Source of the DNA: an alpha proteobacterium HIMB114
GTDB taxonomy: Bacteria > Pseudomonadota > Alphaproteobacteria > Pelagibacterales > Pelagibacteraceae
Direction: 5' to 3'
Assembly: GCA_000163555.2 (NCBI GenBank)
Contig: ADAC02000001.1
Location: 744,001-808,000, forward strand
DNA length: 64,000 bases
The position numbers and the translations under genes were made by a program. The number at the start of each line of letters is the position of its first letter. Position 1 is the first letter of the stretch. The notes beneath the pieces were generated by a model, which had not been told where the DNA came from, did not search any database, and was given only the letters and a program-made list of their open reading frames with translations. Below are positions 49,649 to 57,987 of the stretch, piece by piece.

Positions 49649-49759
49649 TTATACTAAGAAAATTGCCATCATAATTAGGATAAATATTATAATAGCAGCT
49701 GCAATTGTTGAAAGTTTTACAAACCCAGAAAAAGTATCTTTTTGATCTTTTATATCCAT
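49649..49759 (-). CDS. aa3-type cytochrome c oxidase subunit IV-like small protein
   Basis: A 36-residue protein, starting [17 protein letters not shown] and ending in one hydrophobic helix. The short charged head with a T-F-x-G-F-x-K pattern before a single helix is that of the alphaproteobacterial aa3 oxidase subunit IV, a peripheral one-helix subunit. Location just upstream of pntAA also fits. The start overlaps the rpmJ stop by one base (TAATG). Because of its length the call rests on motif and context together. Confidence 0.75.
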   Translation of the reverse strand: MDIKDQKDTFSGFVKLSTIAAAIIIFILIMMAIFLV

Positions 49760-49884
49760 TAACCCTGCCTTGATTTCATTCTAGGGTTTTTTTTATTAAT
49801 TACGTAAAGCTTTCCTTTTCTTTTTACAAGCTTGTTATTTAGATCTCTTTTCTTTAACGACTTTAATGAGCTTACCACTTTCAT
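49759..49884 (-). CDS. rpmJ: 50S ribosomal protein L36, zinc-free form
   Basis: A 41-residue protein with L36 signatures: [36 protein letters not shown]. It has no cysteine or histidine, whereas zinc-binding L36 has three Cys and one His, so this is the C-minus longer form typical of alphaproteobacteria. The gene precedes the oxidase subunit IV gene with a TAATG overlap. Confidence 0.95.
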   Translation of the reverse strand: MKVVSSLKSLKKRDLNNKLVKRKGKLYVINKKNPRMKSRQG

Positions 49885-49926
49885 AATTCGTCGGTTTTTA
49901 TATAAAAAAATTAAATTGTAAAGAAA

Positions 49927-50808
49927 TCATTTTTCAATAAAATCCTTGATATAACTAATTAATTTAATTTTTCCATACCTCTTATGTACTTTATTTGACA
50001 AGCTAATTTTGGTTAAGGCAGAAGCATATCTTTCTCCCGCTCTACTTGGTAAATATTTAATTTTTCCTCCAAACATTTCGGCTACTTTTTTAATAGAGAA
50101 AGACTCTTTAGATGAGATACTATAATGTAAATTTTTATTTTTTTTCCATGCTTCAATACAAACTTTAATAGTATCATTAATATGTGTAAATCTCCTAGTT
50201 TGTGAGCCAGGTTTAACGACAGTCAAAGGTTTTTTGTTTCTAAACTGGTTTTGAAAAATCCCAATGACAGTTGCCATATCACCATTGCAGATTTGTCTAG
50301 GACCATAAACATTATAAAAATAAATTACTTCATATTTAAACTTGAACCAATGTTTTAAATTTTCCAATAATTCTAAATTTTTTGATTTTGTAAAAGCATA
50401 AGGGGATAAGTTTTTATCATTTCCATTATTACCCAAGCTTGCTGAAGTTGCAGAATAAATTAGCTTGATCTTATTTTCTAAACAAAATTTAAATACAGCC
50501 CTAGTCCCAATAGAATTAGATCTGAAGCATTGATCAAATTTATTAAAGCTTTGATAAATTCTTGCAAATTCTCCAAAGTGAAAAATAGTGTGAATTTTAT
50601 TTTTAATTTTTTTTAATTTTTTCTCTATTTCAGATGTGTCGCAGTTTAAATATGTAATGTTTTTATGTTTAATGTGATTTTTTCTTGTTCCGCTTGAATA
50701 ATTATCAATACTTAGAATATTATATCTTTTTTCAATTAATAATTTCTCTATTAAATTTGAACCAACAAAACCAGCGCCGCCAGTCACAACTATAATTTTT
50801 TTTTTCAT
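49927..50808 (-). CDS. NAD-dependent epimerase/dehydratase (extended SDR)
   Basis: A 293-residue nucleotide-sugar enzyme of the extended short-chain dehydrogenase type. It shows the Rossmann motif VVTGGAGFVGSNLIEKL at the N-terminus, YSATSASLG, the catalytic YAFTK (Tyr and Lys) near residue 138, and NVYGPRQ near 166. Closest by pattern to UDP-glucose 4-epimerase-like proteins; substrate not determinable. It lies 11 bases beyond the 3' end of 5S rRNA on the same strand, so it may be read by transcription from the 5S promoter. AT-rich like the island genes, it may be the island's outer edge. Confidence 0.85.
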   Translation of the reverse strand: MKKKIIVVTGGAGFVGSNLIEKLLIEKRYNILSIDNYSSGTRKNHIKHKNITYLNCDTSEIEKKLKKIKNKIHTIFHFGEFARIYQSFNKFDQCFRSNSIGTRAVFKFCLENKIKLIYSATSASLGNNGNDKNLSPYAFTKSKNLELLENLKHWFKFKYEVIYFYNVYGPRQICNGDMATVIGIFQNQFRNKKPLTVVKPGSQTRRFTHINDTIKVCIEAWKKNKNLHYSISSKESFSIKKVAEMFGGKIKYLPSRAGERYASALTKISLSNKVHKRYGKIKLISYIKDFIEK

Positions 50809-50819
50809 GAAGCTTTAAA

Positions 50820-50935
50820 GCCTGGCAACGACCTACTCTTCCATACCTTAAGGCAAAGTACCATCGGCGCAGAAAGGCTTGACTTCCGAGTTCGAAATGG
50901 ATCGGGTATTGCCCTTTCGCAATAATTACCAGGCA
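50820..50935 (-). rRNA. rrf: 5S ribosomal RNA, detached from 16S-23S
   Basis: About 116 bases on the minus strand. Terminal helix GCCTGG (5', high coordinate) pairs with CCAGGC (3'). Internal conserved stretches are CCCGATCCATTTCGAACTCGG, given here as CCCGATCC and CGAACTCGGAAGT, then GCGCCGATGGTA and AAGAGTAGGTCGTTGCC. No 23S or 16S sequence is seen anywhere in the window; upstream on the same strand lies a long polysaccharide island. This is the SAR11 layout in which HVR2 separates 23S and 5S. Ends are accurate to a base or two. Confidence 0.96.
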
Positions 50936-50939
50936 CAGC

Positions 50940-50968
50940 TTAATACAAAGTTATAAGCCTTTTGTAAA
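50940..50968 (-). promoter_or_regulatory. Candidate private promoter of 5S rRNA
   Basis: On the minus strand TTTACA (complement of 50963-50968) and TATTAA (complement of 50940-50945) are separated by exactly 17 bases. The expected transcription start, about seven bases past the -10, falls at the mature 5' end of 5S (near 50933-50935). Match to the sigma-70 consensus is 4 of 6 at each element. AAGCCTT is repeated directly near the spacer. Such hexamers arise easily in AT-rich DNA, so the placement is the main support. Confidence 0.55.
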
Positions 50969-51029
50969 GCCTTATATGTATAAAATTATTTTGAATATAA
51001 TATTAATTAACATTACCCAAATATATTAA

Positions 51030-52526
51030 TTATTGGATAAAGTTACATTTTTTTTGGAAGTCAATACTCCTATTAATAAAATAATCATAGGAATAATTTA
51101 TATTAGGTTGATTTAAATTATTAGCTTTTAAAAAATTTATATTGTCTTCAAAAGCCTTTTTAAAATTTGATTTAAATATGTAAGTTTTATTTTGGATATT
51201 AAAAGTAAATTGATCACATTTAATGTGTAAATTTTTTATTTTAATATCTTTTCCTAATATAGCTTTAGCTAAAAATTCTGTAATAATAATATGTCCTAAA
51301 ATTGAAGGATGTTGAAAATCAACAAATATCTCATTAAATTCATCGAGACTTTTTAATTCATTTAATTTTGTTTGTAGATCAATGTACATAATATTTTTTT
51401 TGTAGTCCATATTTGTAATAAATTTATTTATTTCTGGCAAAACTCTTAGCGGAATTGTATCTAAAGAATTTGAAATTTTGGCCTTATCAATACACTTAAT
51501 AAATTTATTTTCGTTACAAATGATAGCCTCTAAATTATTTTTATATGCTTTTGCCTCTAAATTTTTTAATTTTTCAATATTATCAAAATTTTTTAATAAA
51601 TTTATTTGCTTATAATATGTAATAATTTGATCCTCTAATTTTTTTTTTTTCCAAATATCGAGGTTTGGAATATGATCAGAAAATGAAGGAAAAAAGTAAT
51701 TTGATAGCACAGGTAAAATTATTATTTTTTGTTTTGGTTTTTTATTTTTTGTAATAGTAGAGATATCTTTCTTATATCTGTTAATAATATTTTTTTTATC
51801 AACTTGGTTTAAAAAAGGTTTGTCTTCTAAAATATTGTAACCTAAATTTTTATTAATTAATTTCTTATTTTTTTTTAATTTTGTTAATCTGACGATTATT
51901 TTTCTAAAAATGTTGTACGATCTTAAATTATCAGAAAAATAAAATAATATCTCATCAAATTCATAAATGTTTTTATCTAAAATATACTTTTTGATTTTAT
52001 TAATTTCTCTATCTCTTTGTTGGTAGATAGATTTATAGTTTACTTTTGCTCCGTTTGGAAAAGTAATATTATTTTTTAAAATTTTTGATTTATGATATAT
52101 ATAAGACCATATTTCGTTGTGACCAGAATATATTACTACATAATCGTAATAATTTTGAAGCAATAATATTTTTTTCGATTGAAAATCAACAAAAGGTTCT
52201 CCATTTTTAGAATAATTATGTACTATATACTCATCACCTAAAGTTTTTGCTAAGATATCTGAAAACTTAATATCAAATGGATAACCATTTGCACTACTAC
52301 CTCCAAATATTGCAATTTTAATTTTATTAGTTTTTAATTCTTTTTTAATTTTAAAATAATTTTCCTTTTCGATTTTTCTTTGATTAAAATTATATCTTTT
52401 TTTTGTTTCTTTAAAATTTTCAAAGTATTTTGAGTCAAAAATATTATAAAAAAAAAATAAAATTACCTCTATCAGGACAAAAATAAATATTGTTGATAAT
52501 AATGGATAATAAATTTTTTTTTTCAT
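51030..52526 (-). CDS. SGNH-fold membrane-anchored protein, GGSSANG type
   Basis: A 498-residue protein with one N-terminal membrane helix (about 8-28) and an extracytoplasmic domain. SGNH catalytic blocks can be read: IAIFGGSSANGYP near residue 73 (Ser), HNYSKNGEPFVDFQSK (Gly block), VIYSGHNEIWSYI near 130 (Asn), and FVDFQHPSILGH near 400 (Asp-x-x-His). It resembles the protein at 56448-57917 block for block, so they are paralogues. The C-terminal ~60 residues include a Cys at each end. A role in acyl modification of glycans is inferred from the fold and island; the substrate is unknown. Confidence 0.72.
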   Translation of the reverse strand: MKKKIYYPLLSTIFIFVLIEVILFFFYNIFDSKYFENFKETKKRYNFNQRKIEKENYFKIKKELKTNKIKIAIFGGSSANGYPFDIKFSDILAKTLGDEYIVHNYSKNGEPFVDFQSKKILLLQNYYDYVVIYSGHNEIWSYIYHKSKILKNNITFPNGAKVNYKSIYQQRDREINKIKKYILDKNIYEFDEILFYFSDNLRSYNIFRKIIVRLTKLKKNKKLINKNLGYNILEDKPFLNQVDKKNIINRYKKDISTITKNKKPKQKIIILPVLSNYFFPSFSDHIPNLDIWKKKKLEDQIITYYKQINLLKNFDNIEKLKNLEAKAYKNNLEAIICNENKFIKCIDKAKISNSLDTIPLRVLPEINKFITNMDYKKNIMYIDLQTKLNELKSLDEFNEIFVDFQHPSILGHIIITEFLAKAILGKDIKIKNLHIKCDQFTFNIQNKTYIFKSNFKKAFEDNINFLKANNLNQPNINYSYDYFINRSIDFQKKCNFIQ

Positions 52527-52643
52527 CTAAAATTTAATTATTATTATATAAATTAATTAAATTATTTAATTAAAAATACTTTTTAAATAGTTAAGAAAAA
52601 ATTAAGTAATAGCAAAATAAATTTAGAATAATTTTTAAAATAA

Positions 52644-53759
52644 TCAAAAAAGTTTACTATATAAATCTAATATTTTTCTTATTGTATTACCTTTTTTGAA
52701 ATTTCTCGATTTTTTCAATCCTCTTTGCACGTAAATTTGATATAGCTCTTCTGAATTTAATAGCTCATTAATTTTTTCTATCCAGATATCCTCATTTTGT
52801 AAGTCAAGGGCTATACAACTATCCTGCATGATTTCATTAAAAACCTCTAAATTTGAAACCATAGGGGGAGTACCGCAAGCCATTGATTCCAACGGCGGTA
52901 TTCCAAAGCCTTCATAAATTGAAGGATAAAATAAAATTTTTGCAGATGAGTAACACTCGTTGAGCAATTTTTCATCAAGATAATCTATATAATAACAATT
53001 TTTGGTATTTTTGATTGAGTCTAAAACTTTCTCCGCATATCTTCCTTTCATACCTGAAATTACCAATGGGTAATTTAATTTTATATTATCATTAAGCTTT
53101 TTATAAATATTAATTATTTTCTCATGATTTTTTCTCAATTCAAGAGTACCCAAAACTAAAAAAAACTTTTTATATTTTAAATTATATTTAGTTAAAAAGT
53201 TTTTACATTTTTCTTTTTCTAAGACTTTAAATGTATTTCTTAAATCTTCATATATTACCTCTATATTTTTTGTTGGAAAATTAAAATGTCTATTTAGTTC
53301 TTTTTTTATTGTATTAGAATGAACAATTATTTTGGAATTTAATTTTAAACTTTTTTCAAAAAATTTTTCAAAAAAATAAATCTCATCTTTTAAAAAAAAG
53401 TTGGGATAAAATAAAAAAGAAAGATCATGAATTGTAGAAATATTAGTTATCCCTGTATCATATGTAATAAAGTTAGGTTGATGAAATATTTTAATATTTT
53501 TTTTCTTAATAAAATTTCTAATACTTCGTGAATTAAGAAAATGTTTTAGTTTAATATTTTTAAAAAAAAATCTATTAAAAATACTTAATTTCACGTTTTT
53601 TTTTCCAATATCATTAGTGAAATAATTGTTGAAGTGAAAATACGTTTCAAAATCATTATGGTTATTTATTAGCTCGTTTGCTATTTTTTCTGTATAAAAA
53701 CCTACACCACTTTTTTTGGTTAATAAAGTATTTGCATCCAAAAGAATTTTGTTCGTCAT
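52644..53759 (-). CDS. Glycosyltransferase family 4 type protein
   Basis: A 371-residue GT-B glycosyltransferase. The N-terminal domain has DANTLLTKKSGVGFYTEKIA and ISTIHDLSFLFYP, and the donor-binding domain shows FLVLGTLELRKNHEKII, YPSIYEGFGIPPLESMACGTP (the E-x7-E motif) near residue 280, and SNLEVFNEIM. It would add a sugar from a nucleotide donor to a growing surface glycan. It follows an SGNH gene by 1 base. Upstream gap 52527-52643 is nearly pure A and T with no recognisable element. Confidence 0.88.
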   Translation of the reverse strand: MTNKILLDANTLLTKKSGVGFYTEKIANELINNHNDFETYFHFNNYFTNDIGKKNVKLSIFNRFFFKNIKLKHFLNSRSIRNFIKKKNIKIFHQPNFITYDTGITNISTIHDLSFLFYPNFFLKDEIYFFEKFFEKSLKLNSKIIVHSNTIKKELNRHFNFPTKNIEVIYEDLRNTFKVLEKEKCKNFLTKYNLKYKKFFLVLGTLELRKNHEKIINIYKKLNDNIKLNYPLVISGMKGRYAEKVLDSIKNTKNCYYIDYLDEKLLNECYSSAKILFYPSIYEGFGIPPLESMACGTPPMVSNLEVFNEIMQDSCIALDLQNEDIWIEKINELLNSEELYQIYVQRGLKKSRNFKKGNTIRKILDLYSKLF

Positions 53760-53760
53760 A

Positions 53761-54915
53761 TTAATAATTAATTAACTTTTTTCTTAGTATATCACTTATA
53801 ATTTCACCAGCCCATTTGTTTCCTCTGGGATTCCAATGTCCATCACATTTTTCTGGAAAAAATAACTTTTTATAATTTTCGTTTGCAAAATCATACAAGT
53901 CAAAAAAATAAAAATTATTATATTTATTTTGAAAATTTTTTAAATGTTTCCACCAATATATTTTTTTTCTAATATCATTATTCTTGATTACTAAATAATC
54001 ATCGTACAAAGGTATTGAAAAAAGAAAAATCTTTTTATCTAAATTCATTTTTAAGATCTTTTCTAAATATGCAATACCAGGTTTTTGTTGACTCAATGGT
54101 GTGGATAGGTAGGCGCTAAAAACTTTTTTTTTTTTCACTTTTGTTCGTATTTGTGTTTTTTTTAGGTCTTTTTGTACTTTGCTACCTACGTAAATAAACT
54201 TGATTGATCTCAGAACATTAGAAAACCAAAAATGTTTTTTAATAAATAAGTTAATTTTTGATGATGTTTTTTTAAAGTTTTTAGGATAATAAATTTCATA
54301 ATTATCTCCATTTTTTAGATAATACGGTCTATATCTTTCTGCTCCATCGAATAAATTTAATTTATATTTTCTAAAATAATCTAAATCATTATCTTTGAAA
54401 TCGTTATTGGGTAAAAGCATGATGACAATAGCATCATGTTCGTAGAATTTTGCTAGATTTTGATAAATTATAAAATACTGTAAAATTCCAAAATCTTTTG
54501 AACTTCCAAAATTTAATAAATTTACATTTTCTAATTTTTTTTCTATATGGCTTTCAAACATTTCATGTTTATCTAGCCCATATCCTTCGGTAAAAGAGTC
54601 CCCTAATAATACAATATTTACATCGTTGCTTTTAATTTCTCTGAAAGAAGTATCTCTTGCTCCAATTTCATTTGTTTCATAGACAACATTAAAACACTTT
54701 TTTTTGTGCTTAACTTTTAATTTATTATTATGCCAAGCACCCCATTTTTCTTTTTCAGTCCAATAATTTTGAATTGATTGATATTTTGATTTTTCATAAA
54801 TAAATGGTGGTTCGTTAAAAATAAGAAAATTGAATTTACTACTTAAGAAAGATAACAACTCTATACAGCACATTAATATAATAGATAATAAAAATAAATA
54901 TTTAACTTTTTTCAT
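53761..54915 (-). CDS. SGNH/GDSL-family protein, GDSFTEG type
   Basis: A 384-residue protein with an N-terminal membrane helix (about 5-22) and SGNH motifs: VLLGDSFTEGYGL near residue 105 (Ser), NFGSSKDFG (Gly block), MLLPNNDFKDND (Asn), and CDGHWNPRGNKWAG near 362 (Asp-x-His). ETNEIGARD precedes GDSF, the same N-x-x-G-(F/A)-R phrase seen in the SGNH genes at 34042 and 57988. It is 1 base from the GT4 gene downstream. Probable envelope glycan acyl hydrolase or transferase; substrate unknown. Confidence 0.78.
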   Translation of the reverse strand: MKKVKYLFLLSIILMCCIELLSFLSSKFNFLIFNEPPFIYEKSKYQSIQNYWTEKEKWGAWHNNKLKVKHKKKCFNVVYETNEIGARDTSFREIKSNDVNIVLLGDSFTEGYGLDKHEMFESHIEKKLENVNLLNFGSSKDFGILQYFIIYQNLAKFYEHDAIVIMLLPNNDFKDNDLDYFRKYKLNLFDGAERYRPYYLKNGDNYEIYYPKNFKKTSSKINLFIKKHFWFSNVLRSIKFIYVGSKVQKDLKKTQIRTKVKKKKVFSAYLSTPLSQQKPGIAYLEKILKMNLDKKIFLFSIPLYDDYLVIKNNDIRKKIYWWKHLKNFQNKYNNFYFFDLYDFANENYKKLFFPEKCDGHWNPRGNKWAGEIISDILRKKLINY

Positions 54916-54946
54916 TTTAATTAAATTTTATTCTTTTCTAATAATT

Positions 54947-55723
54947 TTAATTAGAAAGTTTTTTACATTTAAAATATGAAGTAAATAAAATATAATTTGA
55001 TGCAAATCTCTTAAAACCACGTAATAAATTTCTGCTTTTAAAAATGTTTAAAAAAGTAAATTTGGGCTGATCATAAATTATCTTGGAATTATAAGTGCAA
55101 TCAGTCTTAATAAAATTTTTTTTTAACATTCTTAAAATAGTTTCTTTGTCAAAATGAAAAGGGTGATTTTTATCTATATATTTAAGATAATTTTTGATTG
55201 GAGACCATAGATTATAAACTAAATGTAAAGAAGGACAAAATAAGCCATTTGGTTTTAAAATTCTATAAGCTTCAGAAATTACATTTTCAGGGATCTCGCA
55301 GTGGTCAATTACATTAGTACAAAAAACATAATCTATACTATTGGATTCCAATGGAATCCTTTCTCCCTTAGCCTCATATAATTCTACTTCATCATCTATG
55401 CTTGAAAATAGATTAATTTCTTTTTTAAAAAAATTCATAAGAGGATCTAAAGCAATAAGTTTATTAAATTTTAGACTCTCTTTACTTTTTAATAAGCTCA
55501 AACCTAAAACTAGCCCTCCAGGACCGGATCCAATATCCAAAATTACTTTGTTATTCAAATCTTTAATATCTATTTTATGTCTAAATAAAATTTCTTGGGC
55601 AAAACCTACCCAACCATCATCATTTGTTTTGCTATATATTAAATCCTTATTATCTTTTTTTAAGTAAATATCTTCCCAAAATTTTTTTTCGTTATTTTGA
55701 GCTGAATACCAATTTTTAGCCAT
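54947..55723 (-). CDS. Class I SAM-dependent methyltransferase
   Basis: A 258-residue soluble methyltransferase with motif I VILDIGSGPGGLVLGLSLL near residue 60, LIALDPLMNFF (acidic residue binding the ribose), DYVFCTNVIDHCEIPENVI near 130 and YRILKPNGLFCPSLHL. The order is that of Methyltransf_11/25-like proteins acting on small molecules or lipid-linked sugars. It opens the minus-strand run that includes the SGNH and GT4 genes, and is divergent from the guanylyltransferase with 44 bases between. Confidence 0.85.
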   Translation of the reverse strand: MAKNWYSAQNNEKKFWEDIYLKKDNKDLIYSKTNDDGWVGFAQEILFRHKIDIKDLNNKVILDIGSGPGGLVLGLSLLKSKESLKFNKLIALDPLMNFFKKEINLFSSIDDEVELYEAKGERIPLESNSIDYVFCTNVIDHCEIPENVISEAYRILKPNGLFCPSLHLVYNLWSPIKNYLKYIDKNHPFHFDKETILRMLKKNFIKTDCTYNSKIIYDQPKFTFLNIFKSRNLLRGFKRFASNYILFTSYFKCKKLSN

Positions 55724-55767
55724 ATCATTGATTATTATTGATATTTTATTATACGTAAAGCTATTTT

Positions 55768-56451
55768 GTGATTAAAAATATTTTTATTTTAGTTGGTGGT
55801 AAAGGATCGCGATTAAAAGAAATCACCAAAAAGACACCGAAGCCTTTAATAAAGATAAACTCAAGACCATTTCTAGATTACATTTTGATTAATTTGGCTA
55901 AACTTGAAACAAAAAAAATTTATTTACTTTGTTGTTATAAATATAAATTATTCTTTAAAAAATATCACAATAGAAAAATACATAAAAGTAAGATAATTTG
56001 TATTAAAGAAGACAAACCTTTGGGAACCAGTGGTAGTTTATATAACGCTAAAAAATTTATTTTAAATGATACCTTGGTTTGTAATGGCGATACTTATTTT
56101 GACTTTAATTTTAATAAAATTAAATACTTAAAATTAAAAAAAAGTTTAATGCATATGATATGTATTAAAAATAAAAATTATAAATCTAATAAAAAATTAA
56201 ACAATCTAATAATAAGAAATAATATTATAAAATATTCTACAAATTCAAAAGTGATGAATGCTGGCGTTTATATAATTAGTAAAAAAATTATAAAAGTTTT
56301 AAAAAGTAAATATTTTTCTCTTGAAGATGAATTAATACCTAAACTAATTTTACAAAAAAAAGTTTCTGGAAATAAAATTAGTTCTTTTTCAATAGATATA
56401 GGAACAAAAAAAAATTTAAAAGAATTTAAAAAAATCAAAAAAAATTCGTGA
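55768..56451 (+). CDS. Sugar-phosphate nucleotidyltransferase, HddC-like
   Basis: A 227-residue nucleotidyltransferase with IFILVGGKGSRLKEITKKTPKPLIKIN (the G-G-x-G-x-R-L and PKP signature, cited here by its core VGGKGSRL and TPKPLI), KEDKPLGTSGSL, VCNGDTYFDFN (metal-binding Asp) and a terminal IDIGTKKNLKEF. By length and pattern it fits D-glycero-alpha-D-manno-heptose 1-phosphate guanylyltransferase (HddC) or a close relative, and HddA-, GmhB- and GmhA-like genes lie further on in the island. Start is GTG at 55768; the stop overlaps the next gene's GTG by 4 bases. Confidence 0.78.
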   Translation: MIKNIFILVGGKGSRLKEITKKTPKPLIKINSRPFLDYILINLAKLETKKIYLLCCYKYKLFFKKYHNRKIHKSKIICIKEDKPLGTSGSLYNAKKFILNDTLVCNGDTYFDFNFNKIKYLKLKKSLMHMICIKNKNYKSNKKLNNLIIRNNIIKYSTNSKVMNAGVYIISKKIIKVLKSKYFSLEDELIPKLILQKKVSGNKISSFSIDIGTKKNLKEFKKIKKNS

Positions 56452-57917
56452 GAAAAATAAGATTTAATAAAGTTAGTAAATATTTTTTTTTTAATTTATT
56501 AATAATTTTTTTAATCTTTTTTTTATTAGAGTTTACACTCAGGTTATCCTATAAAATTACAAAAAATAAAGTTTTTGAAACTCAATTTCAGACTGAACTT
56601 AGATATAAAAAGAATTATGAATTTCAATTATTAAAAAAAAAGAATAATCTAAAAATAGCTATATTTGGCGGAAGTACAGCTGCAGGATTTGCAACACCAT
56701 ATTCTTTTCAAGAAGTTATTAAAAGTTTGTCTCCAGTTGATGTTGAGGTACATAATTTTGCTGCTCCTGCAGATCCTTTTGTCAATTATCAGTCTAAGTT
56801 AATAGAATTGTATGGAGATAATTTTGATATAATTCTCATATACGCTGGTCATAATGAAGTATTAACTCATTTATATGATAAGTCCAAAAAACTGCAAAAA
56901 CCTGTCATATTAGAAAATAGAACTCCTGTTAATTATTTTAGAGCTGAAAAAGATTTGCAAAAAAGAATTAAATTATTTTCTAATGAAATGACCTTTATTC
57001 AAAACATACAATTTTATCTAAGATACAAACTCGTATTAGCAAATTTAGCTAGACGATTAAATAAAAAATTATCCACGTTTAAAAATAGTAAAACTACTTA
57101 CGACCCAGCTTTCAATTTTTTTTATAATTATACAGTTTTAAACGATAAAGATAAAATTAATGTTACAATGAATTTTAAAAATGAAATTTTAAGATTATCA
57201 AAAATATATGAAAATAAAAAATTTATTATTTCCACAGTTTTATCTAATAATTTATATCCACCTTTATATGATCTTACTAAAAAAAATTTAACTAAAATAA
57301 ATCAAGCTACCGGCAAATTATATAATGATTATAAAAAAGAATTTAATCTAGACGATAAAACAAGGAATTTATTAAAAAATACTGCCCACCTACAGTTTAT
57401 GGATCAAATTAATTGTATAAATCAGTCAGATATCCATGGATGTTTACATCACGGTATTGGGTCAAGAAAAAAAGAAAAACTCTTTTATAGATCATTGCCA
57501 CAGATAAATGAAGTAATATCAAATCAACTTGACAAAGAGAAAAATATTTATGTGGTTGATAGTGCGTTTATCCTAAAAAATAAGATGAGAAATATTAAAG
57601 AACATAATATTTATCATGATTATTTTACTGATTACCAACATCTTTCTACACAAGGACAAATAATAGTAGTTAATGAATTCATGAAAAAAATTTTTGATGA
57701 TAATATAAATATTCAAATATTAGAGGATGATAAATGTGGTAAGATAAAATTAAAAAGAAAAAGTAAAATACTTACCCTTAACGATAAAAAAAGTTATTTA
57801 AATTCTCTTGAGATAAATTTAAACTGGTTAAATAACGCTTCTCAAAAAAGTAGATCAAAAATTGGTTTTGATTATCATATCAATAAGGCTCTAAAAAGCT
57901 TTAAAAGGTGCAAATAA
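56448..57917 (+). CDS. SGNH-fold membrane-anchored protein, GGSTAAG type
   Basis: A 489-residue paralogue of the protein at 51030-52526. One membrane helix (about 11-32) precedes IAIFGGSTAAGFATPYS near residue 71, VHNFAAPADPFVNYQSK, LIYAGHNEVLTHLYDKSK near 127 and YFTDYQHLSTQGQ near 389. The two proteins share the same block order, spacing and overall length. It begins with GTG at 56448, translationally coupled to the HddC-like gene. Four Cys in the region CINQSDIHGC and near the end may form disulphides outside the cell. Substrate unknown. Confidence 0.72.
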   Translation: MRKIRFNKVSKYFFFNLLIIFLIFFLLEFTLRLSYKITKNKVFETQFQTELRYKKNYEFQLLKKKNNLKIAIFGGSTAAGFATPYSFQEVIKSLSPVDVEVHNFAAPADPFVNYQSKLIELYGDNFDIILIYAGHNEVLTHLYDKSKKLQKPVILENRTPVNYFRAEKDLQKRIKLFSNEMTFIQNIQFYLRYKLVLANLARRLNKKLSTFKNSKTTYDPAFNFFYNYTVLNDKDKINVTMNFKNEILRLSKIYENKKFIISTVLSNNLYPPLYDLTKKNLTKINQATGKLYNDYKKEFNLDDKTRNLLKNTAHLQFMDQINCINQSDIHGCLHHGIGSRKKEKLFYRSLPQINEVISNQLDKEKNIYVVDSAFILKNKMRNIKEHNIYHDYFTDYQHLSTQGQIIVVNEFMKKIFDDNINIQILEDDKCGKIKLKRKSKILTLNDKKSYLNSLEINLNWLNNASQKSRSKIGFDYHINKALKSFKRCK

Positions 57918-57987
57918 TTCATTATAATATTTGTTAATCAGTTAGATGAATAATTAAATAATCTATACCAAAAGCATAAATTTTTTA

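Noticed and set aside
52527-52643. Regulatory palindromes between the SGNH and GT4 genes
   Set aside because: The TTAATTAA-like inverted repeats are expected at this composition.
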